64,000 nt of DNA from Punica granatum (Eukaryota > Streptophyta > Magnoliopsida > Myrtales > Lythraceae): assembly GCF_007655135.1 (NCBI RefSeq), contig NC_045127.1, forward strand, positions 5,961,001-6,025,000, in the 5' to 3' direction. A program made the translations under genes and the position numbers. How positions within the stretch are numbered: the stretch's first letter is position 1; the number at the start of each line of letters is the position of its first letter. The notes under the pieces are model-generated. The model saw nothing but the letters and a program-made list of their open reading frames with translations. It ran no database searches and was not told the DNA's origin. Positions 13,131-25,506 of this stretch are shown here, piece by piece.

Positions 13131-16100
13131 AAACAAAAAAAAACATGTAAATAAAAGATTAATATTTTAATACCAAAAAGACAAAAAAGAAAAGAAAGAA
13201 AGAAAGTATAGAAAACAAGTCCACTCGCCCTACATGGGGATGGACCTGTTTAAATTGTTTTATAAAATTTTTATTTTTCTATAAAACTCGTAGTTACAAC
13301 AACCTATTGATTGAGACTAATTATCGTTTAGATATTGATTGTAAGATACTTCTAAAGAATTTCAAAATCTTACTACGAGTAAAGTTTGTTCACTTTAAAT
13401 TAGCGGTGACTTAAGGCTTATTATATTGCGATCATAATTTTCTAATTAGAAATATTGAAAATTCAAATTAAGATATGTTTGGAGATATATTGCCAATTAT
13501 ATTGTATGAAAATTAATTAGTACAATCTTTCGAAAAATCTGAATTATTTATTATTAATTGACAATTTATAATTTTTACAAATAATTACTTTGATCATTAG
13601 TTTCAATTATATTGTATATAGTAATGACTATGTTAAACTAAAAAATTGAAGAAAACATTTATTCAAACTGCCACATCACACGGAATTATTAAGCATGATC
13701 AAAGATAGTGAGGGGAGAGTTGGTATGACTTTGTGGGATATTGTTGGGTAAGAGTAGGAATAGAGCTTTCCTACTCCCTTATGGTAGTTGGATTAATGAA
13801 CTTAATTTAATATATAAAATTAATAAATTTTTTAGTTTTTAATCATTACTGAAAACTAATATGTACATCTGAAAAATTGATAAAAATTCACAATCGATAT
13901 GATTATAAGTAATATTGTCTTAATTTTCTTAAAAAATAATTAAGAGAACTCAGCAATATTCAATCTCTACTTTCTTCTTTTTTTCTTTCCGAAAAGACAA
14001 GAATGTGGACTCAAGAATCATATAGTAAATAGGATCAATCGAGCAAAACAAGGTCGAGTAAATAATACGTACGGTGTTTCTTTGCCCTCTCAAGTAAAGC
14101 CCTCCCTCTTGCTAGAGCCATCAAGACCATCAATCGCTTAAATGTTTTCCTAATCCAAAAAATGGAAATAAAAATTAGTAGAATATTATACTATATTGTG
14201 AAATATTATTGAAATATTTCCGTTCAGGTTTTTAACTCATGATCACTTTGAGCACTCGCTAAAGAGAAACTTCTACTTAAATTTTAATAATGAATAATTA
14301 GCAATTTATCTTGATAGATACACGAAAAAAATTAATCAAGTAAATCAATATTATTTATTGAGGGATTTATTATTTACTGAGGGAATTAATAATTTTTTAG
14401 GGAAATTAATTAGTCATTCTCGAGGGAAAATGATTAATCAATTAGAATTCAAATTCAAATTGCATGTATTTAGTAATTAACTAGCACATTTAATGACATG
14501 CAATGGAGATTTGCTAAGCCGTTTGTGCCTGCTGTCGATCGGTCATCGAATTTTAAATGCTGTTTGGGCAAGGAAGGTGTAAGTATTGAATATGAGCACT
14601 TAACTCGTTCCCATTTAATTCCTCTCTTTAATTCAATTGACGAAGCCGTGACGAAACCCTCCATGTCACACTCCCATTTTCCTAGACCGGAAAACACTAA
14701 AAAAGAAATCCAAAACAAAATAATACTAATAATAATATTTATCATATTAATAAATGAGTTGAATTAACGGGTACACATAAATGCGCAACCACTTATTTAT
14801 TTATTAATTATGTATCGACTCATAGTTGCTTTGACGGGTCGTCCGAATTTTTTTAAATACATCAGTGTTCCGGCGTGTGTACGCATTATTAGATATATAC
14901 GACGGAATTTCAGATAATTCAGATTTATACACCGAGGGCGTTATTATATCGGGTACGGATTCTTTCTCCATGCCCCGGTTGCGTGAAAGGACCGCGTTAG
15001 ATTCACACTAAATAATGAATTACGGTATTGAATGCTTTTTTAAAAAAATATTATTATTGTTGTTATTTAAAAAAGATCCCGAGGTTGAATTAAATGCATT
15101 TTATTGCTGCCTTAGCTAGTTGGGCATTAACTTCTCGAATACTACTACTACTAGTTTGAATGGCACAATAAAATAGTAATAATAGTGGACGTACATATGT
15201 ATATGTATAAGTAGGGGGTCTTTATTTACTGCCTAGAACAATAATTTCGCATATACGGGTCCAACTTGAGGGTCACGAGGCTCTCGAATTATCTTCGCAA
15301 CGGTTGACTGAACTCGACAATCTGTTCTCCATCAGCTGCTCTTATATAAGCTCGGAACTACTAATGAAACATACGATAATCGAATATTTTTCATCGAATA
15401 TTTAAACACGTTGATCGTACGATTTTTTGAAAATATGTAATAGTTTTTAGTTGAGGAATATCTTTGTTTTTTTTTTTGGGAGGTGGGTTTGGATTTTATT
15501 ATGGCTGTTGGGAGAAGTGATAGTGAGGGGGGCGTATGGATTTGTGAGTTGAATTAATTCGGGGGGGCGTAGAATTTTAGGAACAGGTTATGCATTTAGA
15601 TTCATATTAATTGCAGCTAGCTATAGATGCTCTACCATTTAATTAATGCCATTCAATTCTCAGTGGGCCCCCCACTTACCTGCTGATGTGTCGTATAAGA
15701 GCACGTCACACCGGCTTTCTTTCTAATTTATTTATTTCTCAAAAAAAAGAAGAAGCAAATACTTGACCTTAACTTTTTCCCATTGAAATTGTTGTTCAAA
15801 TAGAAATCCTCGTCATGTGGTTCTCATACATGCATGCACATGTACATGTGTTTACGTAATCTTCTAGGAGATTTTTCGGTTAAATTGACCATGGGAGGGG
15901 TTGAAAGTCATGATATCGCATTTGACCTGATAATTACTAACCGTGTGATATGATGATGCAACCAATGATCCGGTTGCTCATTAATTATACGACGAAAGAC
16001 TTGCGGGGGCATCTTGATATATAGTTAGATTCAAGGACGGATTCAAGATTTGGATTAAGGAGGGAGAGCTCTTTGAGAGAGTGAATATAATGGTGACTTT

Positions 16101-17163
16101 ATCGAATTACGAGGATAACATAAAATTTTCATAAAAATATATAAATTTTCTTATAATTTCAAGATTTTAAGAAGAGCGAATGCCTTGTCAGTCCTTCACA
16201 GTTCTTATATACGATATATCTAGTGGATGCTGTTGCTGTGGGTGGTGATTCTGTAATTTTACTCTATCGGTAGCAACCTGGGAGCGAACATGGGGCTCGA
16301 GTTTTTCGTATACGAGTATAGCTTAAGCGGCTCGGTACTTTGTTACTAAAAGGAGACCTTGGAGCCGATATTAAAAGCGAGCTTTTAAGGGAGGAGGAGC
16401 TGCTCAGCTCTGCTTGCATTTAAAGAATCAAAGAAAGAAGATAGAAGCCAATTTAATGCCTTCCAGCCCCTTTGAATGCCTGACTTTAAATGTTCCAAAA
16501 TTCAGCCCCATCTTTTACTTCGATAGAGCATTTATTAAATCATTTATTAATTTTTTTCCTAATTTGCTTTCCTTATTTCTCTTTTCTTTTCTTTCTTTTT
16601 TTTGCATGTCACCAAAATTTGACTACTGCGCTTTCGATGGATCATATCGTATAGGTGTATGCAGCTCGATCAGGGTCTGGCTCGTTATCTCGAAGAGTTC
16701 ATAAAACTTAATCTATTGACTTTACTATTACATCGGCTAGCGATTAGCCATATGGTATTTTCTCATTACTAACGGGTCGGGGATTCGGTCCGACTCCGCC
16801 CGACACGCTCTGATCCCGCTTACGCTCCTTCTTCGGACTATAATTAAAACTGGGGATAGTGATATGGCCAAAATGTGGTTGTAACACTTTAATGTTTGAC
16901 AACATCCCCTATCCGACCCGTCTCCCCTTTCTTTAAATCTCCCTCATTAAAATCGCCCCCGGCCTTCTGTGACGCGGACTTTTAAGTCTTCAGATGTCAC
17001 ACGGCACGTTGGAGCATTCGTTCAGGTTCCTGTTTAACTTGCACTCCGATGAAAAGCATATCGAAAATATTGAAAAAGGAAAAAAAGAAAATATTACAAG
17101 TATTCTGAAAGTGCCATTTTTGTTTAACCGGCTAGTTGTTCTATTCAGTTCTCCTTGTCTATA
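13131..17163. other. Intergenic region without recognised gene
   Basis: I examined both strands. Short open stretches (for example near 14500-14750 on both strands and 16414-16704) encode nothing I recognise and overlap low-complexity sequence. A few moderately GC-rich patches (around 14860-15000 and 16750-17000) are not coding. Nothing else is supported. Confidence 0.35.
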
Positions 17164-17339
17164 GAAAATTTTAGACGATCTTATCTCGAATGACGTGATG
17201 AGAAAAAATCAATAAAAATTCATTAATAAAGAATAATTATGATAATTATTCGAGTGATTAGCACTAAGTCCCTAGTTTCATATAATTTAATTGGTACTTC
17301 CTTATATCACGTGACGAAATAAGATCATCCAATAATTTC
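17164..17339 (+). mobile_element. 176 bp MITE, copy A
   Basis: Left end GAAAATTTTAGACGATCTTA and right end (reverse complement) GAAATTATTGGATGATCTTA form imperfect terminal inverted repeats that continue into 'ACGTGAT'. The interior is AT-rich with 'attcgagtgattag'. It is exactly the same length as the inverted copy at 17954-18129. It has no coding capacity. Flanking duplications are not clear, so the superfamily is not assigned. Confidence 0.7.
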
Positions 17340-17412
17340 TCTGTGGTCTAATTAGTTAATTATATGGGTGTAGGCCGATCTCTCGGAGCAAATTTGGCTT
17401 TTAATATTTGTC

Positions 17413-17512
17413 TGAAACCAGTTTAGGCAGACGGATTAGCTGATTTGACTCTCTTGCCATCTTGAAATCAGTTTAGGCAGACGGATTAGCTAATTAGACT
17501 CTCTTGCCATCT
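17413..17512. repeat. Two tandem 50 bp units
   Basis: Two adjacent 50 bp units share 'cagtttaggcagacggatta' and 'gactctcttgccatct' with about four differences. No function is evident. Confidence 0.85.
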
Positions 17513-17916
17513 CGAGTCAATGGTCGATCAGAAGTGCCAGCAGGCAGGCGAGATGATGACCGGTGTTTAATTTGGACCGGTCCCGAACCGAGACGAGCCG
17601 ATGGTACCTGCTCGGGTTATATTATGGCCGGTGCGCTCGTGAAGGTAGTAATTAAGGAAGGAGACGTTTAATTAGACGAATTGATCGACGCACCTAACAT
17701 GAGAAATGCATACATGGGAAATTAAATCCCCTTTTGGAGCAGTGGTATCTTTAAGGATGTTCACCTACTCCCTTTTTGCATCATGCAGAGGTTTTCTTAA
17801 TTATTATAAACTTTAATTTCCCACACAAGACCCCTCCTATGTTCAGCTTGAATGCAAATGTTCTATTATTATGGCTGGCGGGGCTGCGACTCTTGCCAAT
17901 TCAAATTAATAAGAGC

Positions 17917-17946
17917 TTGGCTTGGCTTGGCTTGGCTTGGCTTTGC
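17917..17946. repeat. (CTTGG)n pentanucleotide repeat
   Basis: About five consecutive CTTGG units, ending just before the second 176 bp MITE. A simple sequence repeat. Confidence 0.85.
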
Positions 17947-17953
17947 TTCTACT

Positions 17954-18129
17954 GAAATTATTGGGTGATCTTACCTCATTACGTGATGTAAGGAAGCACT
18001 AATCAAAATGCGTAAAACTAGGGACTTAGTTCTAATCACTCGAATAATTATTATAATTATTTTTCATTAAATAACTCTTATTAATTCTTTCTCACTACGT
18101 CATTTGAGGTAAGATCATTTAAAACTTTC
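17954..18129 (-). mobile_element. 176 bp MITE, copy B (inverted relative to copy A)
   Basis: Left end GAAATTATTGGGTGATCTTA and right end (reverse complement) GAAAGTTTTAAATGATCTTA. The terminal repeats extend to about 30 bp with 'CCTCA..TACGT'. The interior 'ctaatcactcgaataattat' is the reverse complement of the matching part of copy A. Same length as copy A, and 614 bp from it. Confidence 0.7.
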
Positions 18130-20227
18130 TCCTTTTGAATGACTTCGAACTCAATCCAATCGGATTGAATTCCGCCCCAACCCACTACTGCCCCTTTCGG
18201 GTAATACTTCGACTTGCCTTATTTGTTCATTCCTCTCGTGTGGTTTGCCCTGCAAAGGAACCGTCACGAAATAGGATTGCTTTGAAAATTCTGACCACGA
18301 CATGTCATCCCCGCGTTACGTAATTCAAACTTGACTGCGTGTCTTTGGCATGGAGTATAGATGCGTCAAAAGTATACTAACTTCACTAGGCAACTAATCG
18401 AACTAAGATTTGACCCGATTAAAACTCGGTTATGGCTGTTCCACACAAACTAGATGGCGTCCGGGGTCGATCACTCTGAGAATTCCATAAAGCGCGCTAT
18501 AAAGCCCGGTCCTCATACTTTACATATGCTGGCGGAGATACGGGGTTGCTTGAAGCTTTTATGCAATAATTTCTCGGATATTTGACTGTGGATATGCAAC
18601 AAGACCAGATCACGTCTTTCTTTTCCCCCCCTTTTTTCGGTGAATTGCGGGGCAAATGCCCAGAAAAAAGAAAAAAACAGATTTTTTTTTTCTCTCCCTT
18701 TTTTGCTTTTATTTTAACCATACATCAAGGAATTCTTTCCGATGAATGAAAGTTTCGCTTGATTTATAGACTTTCGAACATTTCCTTGCTCATAATAGAC
18801 ACATAATAATGGGTAAACTTAACCAAATAACTCAAAAGCATTTTGGGCCTCCTACGTGTAATTTTTGGGCCCATTATTCCGCAAAAAGGCCCTATCGATA
18901 TTCTTCCTCTCCGTCCAAAAAGCCCAACTGGCCCCAACCATGGCCCAAGCTAATGTCAGATGTGCAATTGGATCCACGACAATCTCTACAAGGTTTTGGA
19001 ATTGGAAGACTCGACCCCTTCCAAAAAAATCACTACCCTGAAGACTCCGCCCCCGTTCGATCCAAATACGTTCTCCGATTCCGAGCTTCGAACCAAAGAG
19101 GGCCTTGATTATTACTATTGATTCTAGATGAGTCGTGACGGGATCCGCATCGATCAACTGCCAAGATTGATCCGATATAAAGGAGTCTTTTGGTACCGAT
19201 TAAGACAAGAATCTTTTTGCTGATTTGTTATTAATCGGGGGCAAATATTAGAAATCTTAATGTTAGCAAGAATGAATAATAAGCAGCCTTAGAATCGCGA
19301 TGTATATATATTATATCTCAAGATACTGCCCAAACGGGAATCCAATGATTTAGAAGATCTCCAACCATTTACTAAAAATAAATATCATTTTTTTTTTATC
19401 AATCGAACATGAATATATATACATGCATAAGATTCTCTTTTTGGATAGTTAAGTAGTATGTCTATATATATAAAGTTCTTCTCTGGCATGCATGTGGCCG
19501 TACATCTGGAAAGCCATTTCATTTATATTAGGGGATCCTTAATCAAGTCAAACTAATTAATATGATTCTATGTGCCCCAATATAAAAGATGCAGAATCAA
19601 TTGCCAGTTCAGGAGCAAAACTACCTTAGAATCTCCAAAATAGCAATAGTTATTAGATTATAATTTAAAAGATTAATAAATAAAATATAAAATAAAAATG
19701 TGACAGCATCCTAAGAAGACATAAAGGTTAAATATTTGACGAGTATTATATTGAGCAGGTATTACTCAGCTATTTAAATGTGTAAAAAATTTTATTGAGT
19801 GGAAAGTTGGACTCACATATTCATATTTACAAATATTCGGATTGGAAGTTACAATTCACAATAGATGAATAATATTTGTTGAATATTTAATTCAGAAATA
19901 ATTGCACAGGTGACATTTGGATCCGGAGGACAACGTGACAACGAGTTCGAGGCCATGCCCATGAGAAGGCAAATGTCCCATTCCGAGTCGAGGGGAAAGA
20001 GCCATTTTTCCTTTTTTAAAATCTATTCTCTAATAGTTATTTATATTATTTTTATGAGATGTTGATTTTAAAAAATGAATTTAAAATGGATCTGCCAAAT
20101 ATTCTTTCAGATCTGGGCATATGATTCGATTTCTTCCCCTTTATTTTTTTTGTCCTTCTTTTCTCGGAGCATCAGTATTCCCGTAGGGAAGAACGTATGC
20201 GCTGTGCCGTTTACAAATCCTTAAAAT
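18130..20227. other. Intergenic region with a GGCCCA-rich patch
   Basis: No gene is supported. The 18840-18950 patch is described separately. The remainder is AT-rich, with no long or recognisable frame on either strand. Confidence 0.35.
18844..18947. promoter_or_regulatory. Cluster of TGGGCC/GGCCCA (site II-like) motifs
   Basis: TGGGCC at 18844, TGGGCCCA at 18866 and GGCCCA at 18942, with AGCCCA at 18921. In plants such clusters are bound by TCP factors in promoters of housekeeping genes. No gene is found next to this one, so it may be an orphaned promoter, a promoter of a non-coding RNA, or chance. Confidence 0.3.
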
Positions 20228-21128
20228 AACAATATATCCCTTTTTTTTCTTGGTCAGCAGTAAATAGATTTTATTAAAAGCATACATAATGTACATTAGG
20301 ATGTCGAAAAGACAATCGACGATGACACGAACCTTGCTAACTTGATAGGATATGAACTAGAGCTAACCAATCATAGATTAACAGGACCGAGTGACCCTGA
20401 CCATGAAACCTCATAATCCTAAAGGGATCCATAGCACGAACGGAAGAACGACACCAGACTACATCGGTAAGGCATTGGCGATGACAGTCCGAACAACTAA
20501 TGATTTTACTAATAGAAAATGTGGAAGGTAGTCGTATTAGCGTCCAACACGGTTAATTGTCGAACCGTACTGAGGAGCCGCTTGATTGAAAAATCAAGTT
20601 TAGACAAACGAGAAAACACACCAACACAAACCAAACAACAAAAATAAGGAAAATACAACGTGGACTCTAGTTCAATGTCGATTAGCAGGGATTCTTATTG
20701 AAATCTAGCACCTCCACTCCGGGCTTCGAGAACCGACATGGTCGAACTGACAAGGGAAGGGCGCTCCAGGTGCGACAGAGGAGGCAGTGGTGGTGGGGGG
20801 CGAGCGGCTCAAGCTGGTTTGCTCGGGCTGTGACGGTGAAGAAGAGGGTGGTGGCATAGAACAAGGATGGGGAGAGACTGATCGGTACAGGGAGAGGTCA
20901 AACGAGCAAAGTAGGGTGGTACGGCAACAGCTATGTGAGCAGGTGTGAAGAAGAAAAAGAAACATAGGAGACAAAGGAGAGGAAGGTGGATCGCCGCTGA
21001 TCGCCCAGCCAAGGATGGATGCATTGGCGGCATGACGATTGGGAGTGCGGCGGGTGCTAGGTTAGGGTCTCGGGGCTCTGTTCGGGGAAGAGAGAGAAAA
21101 GGGAAGGATTTTGGGGAAGGGACGTGAA
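20228..21128 (-). mobile_element. Putative internally deleted LINE remnant
   Basis: On the minus strand the segment opens with a C/T-rich, GC-rich leader (21128 down to about 20700), as in plant LINE 5' regions. It ends with 'aaaatctatttactgctgac' followed by 'caag' and an A-rich tail (about 20239-20256 in plus coordinates), a wording common at plant LINE 3' ends. No reverse-transcriptase segment lies between. The short Pro/Ser-rich frames in the leader are not convincing genes. Confidence 0.35.
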
Positions 21129-22977
21129 CTTAACCTCGTAAATTTTAATATGTCCTTATCCTTACGGTTGCAAGACCACCTAAACAATTGTCTTCTAATA
21201 ATAATTACAATTATTTTCATTTGAATCATTTCGATATATATATATATATATATATACGTATATTGAGATCAATTCAATATTTGAGCCATGTTCTCAGTAT
21301 TATTGGATCCGTTTGCTCAGCTAATCATAAGCTGGAAGTTGATGTGCAGTTTTATTTTCCCAATAGTATACTAACTGAAATTATAATAATGTATATATTT
21401 GTTAAAATAAAAAATGGGACAGCTGCTTTCCGAAATCGCCGTAGTTAAGATCAGAGTGTGTTCACATATGGCCATGACCAGAGGGGAAGTAAGGAGGGAC
21501 AGGTGGTGGCTGGTGGGACTGGTCAAACTTTGACTTTGCATCGGGAAGAACTATAAGAAGAGAAGAGCAGAGCAGAGCAAGGGCAGAACATTTTCTTTTT
21601 TGTACGGACTTTGTCTCAAACTTTAAGCACCGCATTGGGATTTTATGTATCTGATCAAGAAGATATATATATATATATATAATAACTAATCCACGAAAAA
21701 GAAAATATGATTAGTTTATTTGTTCAATACAAAATGCATATAGCATAGTTAACGTGAACTGAAGTGACGCTACTATAAGTCAATAACTGCATGAAGCATG
21801 TTAGAAAATCTCCCATCATGGTATGGAGGTAAATCTGCGCAACCCGTGACTTAAGAAAAAGTCTTATATATAACGAATGTACCACGTGATAATGTCATAA
21901 ACCAGTAAAAATTTATCATTTTGATTTTTAATATGTAAAAAAAAGACAAATTAAATGTTGACAAAAATAATATTTTTCATACATTATGTGACATAATTTT
22001 ACGTGATATTTTCATTACACACAAGATCTTCTCGTGTCCAAAGGTTTGGTATGGGGACGAGAAGAGGGAGTGCTCTGTGTTTGAGTTGTGGAAAGGAAGA
22101 ATGTTTCCCGACTACATGTGATACGTCACACTGCGTTGGACGCTTTGACAGTCGATGACATCCTTAGACTGATATGGTCCTATAAACACGTCACTGGACT
22201 TTTTTCATCTTCTTGGATTACTTTGATTGCTATGTTGGCTCTTATGATTGGCCGGTCGAGACTTGTCGGGTAAGAATGTCTGGTGAGTATTTCTCTCGGG
22301 AAATTATGGTCTTTGAACATTGATGGAAGGTCAGTCCCATTGATTAAGGACTCATAAAAGTCAAGGCTGCTAGTGATGCCCCCACAATTTTCAAGGGAAA
22401 AAAAAACTAAAAGCGACAATTTTTTTCTATATGCTCCTCTCCCATTTCAATGTCTTGGACTCCCTTCAAAAGGAATAGAGCATATCCTTTGAGATATCCC
22501 AGTACCAGTCCCAGCACGAGATGCTTGTCATGACCCCATCTAAAGAACAAGGACAAAGGATGAAATTGAAGAAATGGAGAAACATTGATGACCAAACTGC
22601 AATATCTCCTCCCGACCACGATTTGAAGTACAAGAGAGAACGAACGAGAGATGAATTAGCACATAACTCTTTTTATCATATGAGGTATTTTCAGCAATAT
22701 TTCCTCCTGACCTTGGTTTGATTGTCACAATATAGTGTATTTTGATTCCCCTTCTTCTGGGGCTCAGAATATTTTATATGCTGATGTAATTGGAGCTGTC
22801 ATCACTCGTCTCACTAGTTATAATCGGAAGCCTCCGATTTTATGATAGATCCATTGTGATCTTGAAATTATATAATAATGGAAACAACAATCCTAGTCGC
22901 CATCTCCATATATGGTTTACTTGTAAGTTTTACTGGGTACGCTTTATATATTGCTTTTGGGCAATCCTCTCAACAAC
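21129..22977. other. Intergenic region upstream of the Harbinger
   Basis: No recognised gene. Contains (AT)n runs at about 21236-21256 and 21664-21680. A 33 bp segment at 22665-22697 recurs at 27361-27393 beyond the transposon. Confidence 0.35.
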
Positions 22978-22980
22978 TAA
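22978..22980. repeat. Target-site duplication TAA, left of Harbinger
   Basis: TAA here and TAA at 27240-27242 flank the element exactly. PIF/Harbinger elements duplicate a 3 bp TTA/TAA target. Confidence 0.85.
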
Positions 22981-23025
22981 GAGCCTGTTTGGATTGGAAT
23001 CATTTTCCAACTCAACTCCATCCAT
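22981..23025 (+). repeat. Harbinger left terminal inverted repeat
   Basis: Pairs with 27195-27239. Best-matched parts are 'tgtttggattgg' and 'tccaactcaactc', with indels between. Confidence 0.8.
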
Positions 23026-23586
23026 ATGGCTACACGACAAAATTGGATTGAAATTGCTTTGCTGTGGGATCCAATTTCTTCTGTCGGTGGGTCAAAGTGG
23101 GAAGGAAGCAATTTCTTGCCCACAGACGACCGTTGGACCGAAGAACGACAGAAGCCGTGAAGATCCCGTCCCCAGCGTCCTTAGGGTTGCATAATTTCGT
23201 TGAAATTGGCTGCAATAATCTGAAATCGAGCGTGGAAGAAGCCGATTGGTAAGTGGGTTCCTTCAATTTCATCGATTTCTCACTTCTACTCTATCAATGG
23301 CGTCGAATGCAGACACTGTTCGTCCGTGACGAGCAAAGGATTGTCTTCACAGTGATCAAATTGAATCTTGTCAGGAATTATTCGATTTTCTTCTGTGCAT
23401 CAGCACGCTTGTCTGAACCAGCGCCATCTTGCTTAGTTGTAGGGGCCCCTCGATGTGCTCTGTTATCGGCTGAATTTGCCGATTTAAGCAGCAGCTTACG
23501 CGAATCCCAACCGAAGCATTCCTCAGTTCAGGTATGTTCGCTCGCATTTGACTCGACCTGCTCTGTTGTCGTTTTTCTTCGTTGGA

Positions 23587-23811
23587 TGCTTGTTCGTGGG
23601 CTGAGCTGCATGCTGCTGAGTTGATTTTCACTCTGATGTTTGTTATGTGTTTGCTGCGATGCACTTGATGACTGATTGCTGCTGATGTTTGTTAGGCCAT
23701 TGAATTCTGCGATTTTTGAAAGCTTGAACTCGTGACTGTGATTGCGGTTCTGTGATTGACTGCTTGTTCGTGGGTTGAGCTGCATGCTGCTGAGTTGATT
23801 TTCACTCTGAT
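23587..23811. repeat. Pair of 51 bp direct repeats in Harbinger leader
   Basis: Segments 23587-23637 and 23761-23811 are 51 bp each, offset by 174 bp, with a single C/T difference. They start 'tgcttgttcgtggg' and end 'ttttcactctgat'. They lie between the left terminus and ORF1. Confidence 0.9.
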
Positions 23812-24270
23812 AATATCATGCTTGCATGCTGCTGTCTCGACCTGCTCGGTTTGTGTCTGCACTTATACGACTATGTCTCTGTTCTTATAGGAAATTTCAA
23901 TCAAAACATGCTTTAGATATGGGACAAGACATGTACGAACAGAGTAGTGTATATTTGAAATTGCAGAGCCGATATACTATACTGTGTGTTCTCTACAAGT
24001 AATATTAGGTAAACTAAACAATGAAATGTTGATTAACTCATTTCATAAAAGAAATGTTGCTATGAGGCTCAGACATGTTGATGTGTTTTTGCTGGTTCGA
24101 ATCCATCTGTTCTGTTGATAAATTGTATGAGAGAACGATCTGCAAGTCAGTGAAATTTCAGTTTCCAGCTTTTCCTAATTGAGGACAACAATTGCTTTTG
24201 TTGTTTGGCTGTTATTCATTTTGTTTTGCATGTTATTTGTTGATGTTTTGCAACAGCAACTGCATGCAGC

Positions 24271-25255
24271 ATGGCTCAAAAAGGGGAAAATATCATTGAA
24301 TGGAGTGATGAAATGGACTTTGCTTTTTCTAAACGTACTGCTTGAGAAGATGAGAAGAACACACACTACAACATGGAAGACTAGCACTTGGAAAGAGATC
24401 ACAGATGAAATGATCAAATTTTTTCCCGAAAAGCATCTGTTCTTGCAGAAGGTGAAGGACAAGTATCAAAGAATGAAGACAAATTTCACTCGATTTTCTG
24501 AAATAGTAAAGCATACATGCTTCGGATGGGATGCAGACACAAACACCATCACCGCTGACTCAGATGTTTGGGATATGTTTATAAAGGTACATGCTTGTTT
24601 CTTTGTTTGTTCGGCTTCTACTATTGTTTCCAGCATATGTCACTGATCTTCTTCGATCATGTCGTTGTTCTTGGTACAGAAGAATAGGGCGTACAAGACT
24701 TTTCGGAGTAAGGGCTGCAAGCACTACGATATGCAGAAGCAGCTGTTTAGTTCTTTCGTGGCTACCGGTATTCTTCGCATATCCTCGACCAATCCACCAC
24801 CAACTTTAGAGGAAGAACGGCGGTTGAATGCGGAATTCTTATCTAGGGGGAAGGGAAAGCAGAAATACCATGTCAATCTCGAAGAAGGATCCGATGAGAG
24901 TGACGACCCCGTCCATGTGGCAGAGCCCATTTTAACCGAGTCTCGACGTCGAGTACCGAAAAGATCACAAAGCAAGAGCTCACAAATGCAGGAGTGCATG
25001 GACATATTCAGGGGGAGTTTCACGAAGAACCAACAAGACACCCCACCATCAGCAAAGAAAAGCAAGTCCGTATCGAGCCCCGAGAAACTTGAGAAGAATA
25101 GCATCGAGGAAGCCCTCAATGAGTTGGCTAAATTGGAATCGAGAATCCCTCAATCCTTGTTTGTGAAAGCGGCAAAGCACTCATTGATCCGGGCTCCCGA
25201 AGGCTTTTCATGTGGTTCAAGGAGGAGTCATGAATGGAATGGATATTGTAGCTAG
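24271..25255 (+). pseudogene. Harbinger ORF1, Myb/SANT-like DNA-binding protein (frameshifted)
   Basis: In PIF/Harbinger elements ORF1 is a Myb/SANT-like (trihelix-type) protein that partners the transposase in DNA binding and nuclear import. Exons 24271-24586 and 24680-25255 (donor GTACAT, acceptor GGTACAG, phase 0). ATG at 24271 opens a frame reading 'EWSDEMDFAF', the usual first helix of the domain. That frame stops at TGA about 24 codons in. The domain continues one frame over with 'WKTSTWKEITDEM', 'VKDKYQRMKTNF' and 'DSDVWDMFIK', then exon 2 'NRAYKTFRSKGCKHYD', a charged middle and a final 'VKAAKHSLIRAPEGF'. One surplus base in the T-run 24324-24328 explains the break; it could be real or an assembly homopolymer error. 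Confidence 0.8.
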
Positions 25256-25506
25256 AGCATCCTTAAAGCAAGCGTGATCAGATCTTTTTTTTTTTCTCGT
25301 AGCATCGAAAAACGACGTTTTTGAAATTTTTCTGACTGAACTCATACTGCTTATGTTTGTTATGTGTGTTTGGTTATGATGATGCGTTTTTATTTTATGT
25401 GTGTTTTGCATGTTATTGTGTTATGATTATAATTGAGTTGTTTCACTGTTAACGATTTATTCATGAATTCATTTCCACAGTTATAGGCGATCATTTGACG
25501 AACAAT

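Noticed and set aside
14470..14767. Overlapping open frames of ~90 codons on both strands
   Set aside because: No recognisable domain; both are shadows of each other in non-repetitive intergenic DNA.
21006..21026. Partial match to miR169 (CAGCCAAGGATG)
   Set aside because: Only the first 12 bases agree, and no complementary arm to form a hairpin was found within a few hundred bases.
20682..21127. Several Pro/Ser/Arg-rich open frames on both strands
   Set aside because: They come from a GC-rich LINE-like leader and have biased composition without family resemblance.
21880..22025. Possible MITE with ends containing CACGTGAT/ATCACGT
   Set aside because: The two ends match only weakly and no target duplication is seen.
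24090..24103. tRNA-like T-loop sequence GGTTCGAATCC
   Set aside because: No acceptor stem, D-loop or anticodon arm fits around it; it lies in the Harbinger leader and is taken as chance.
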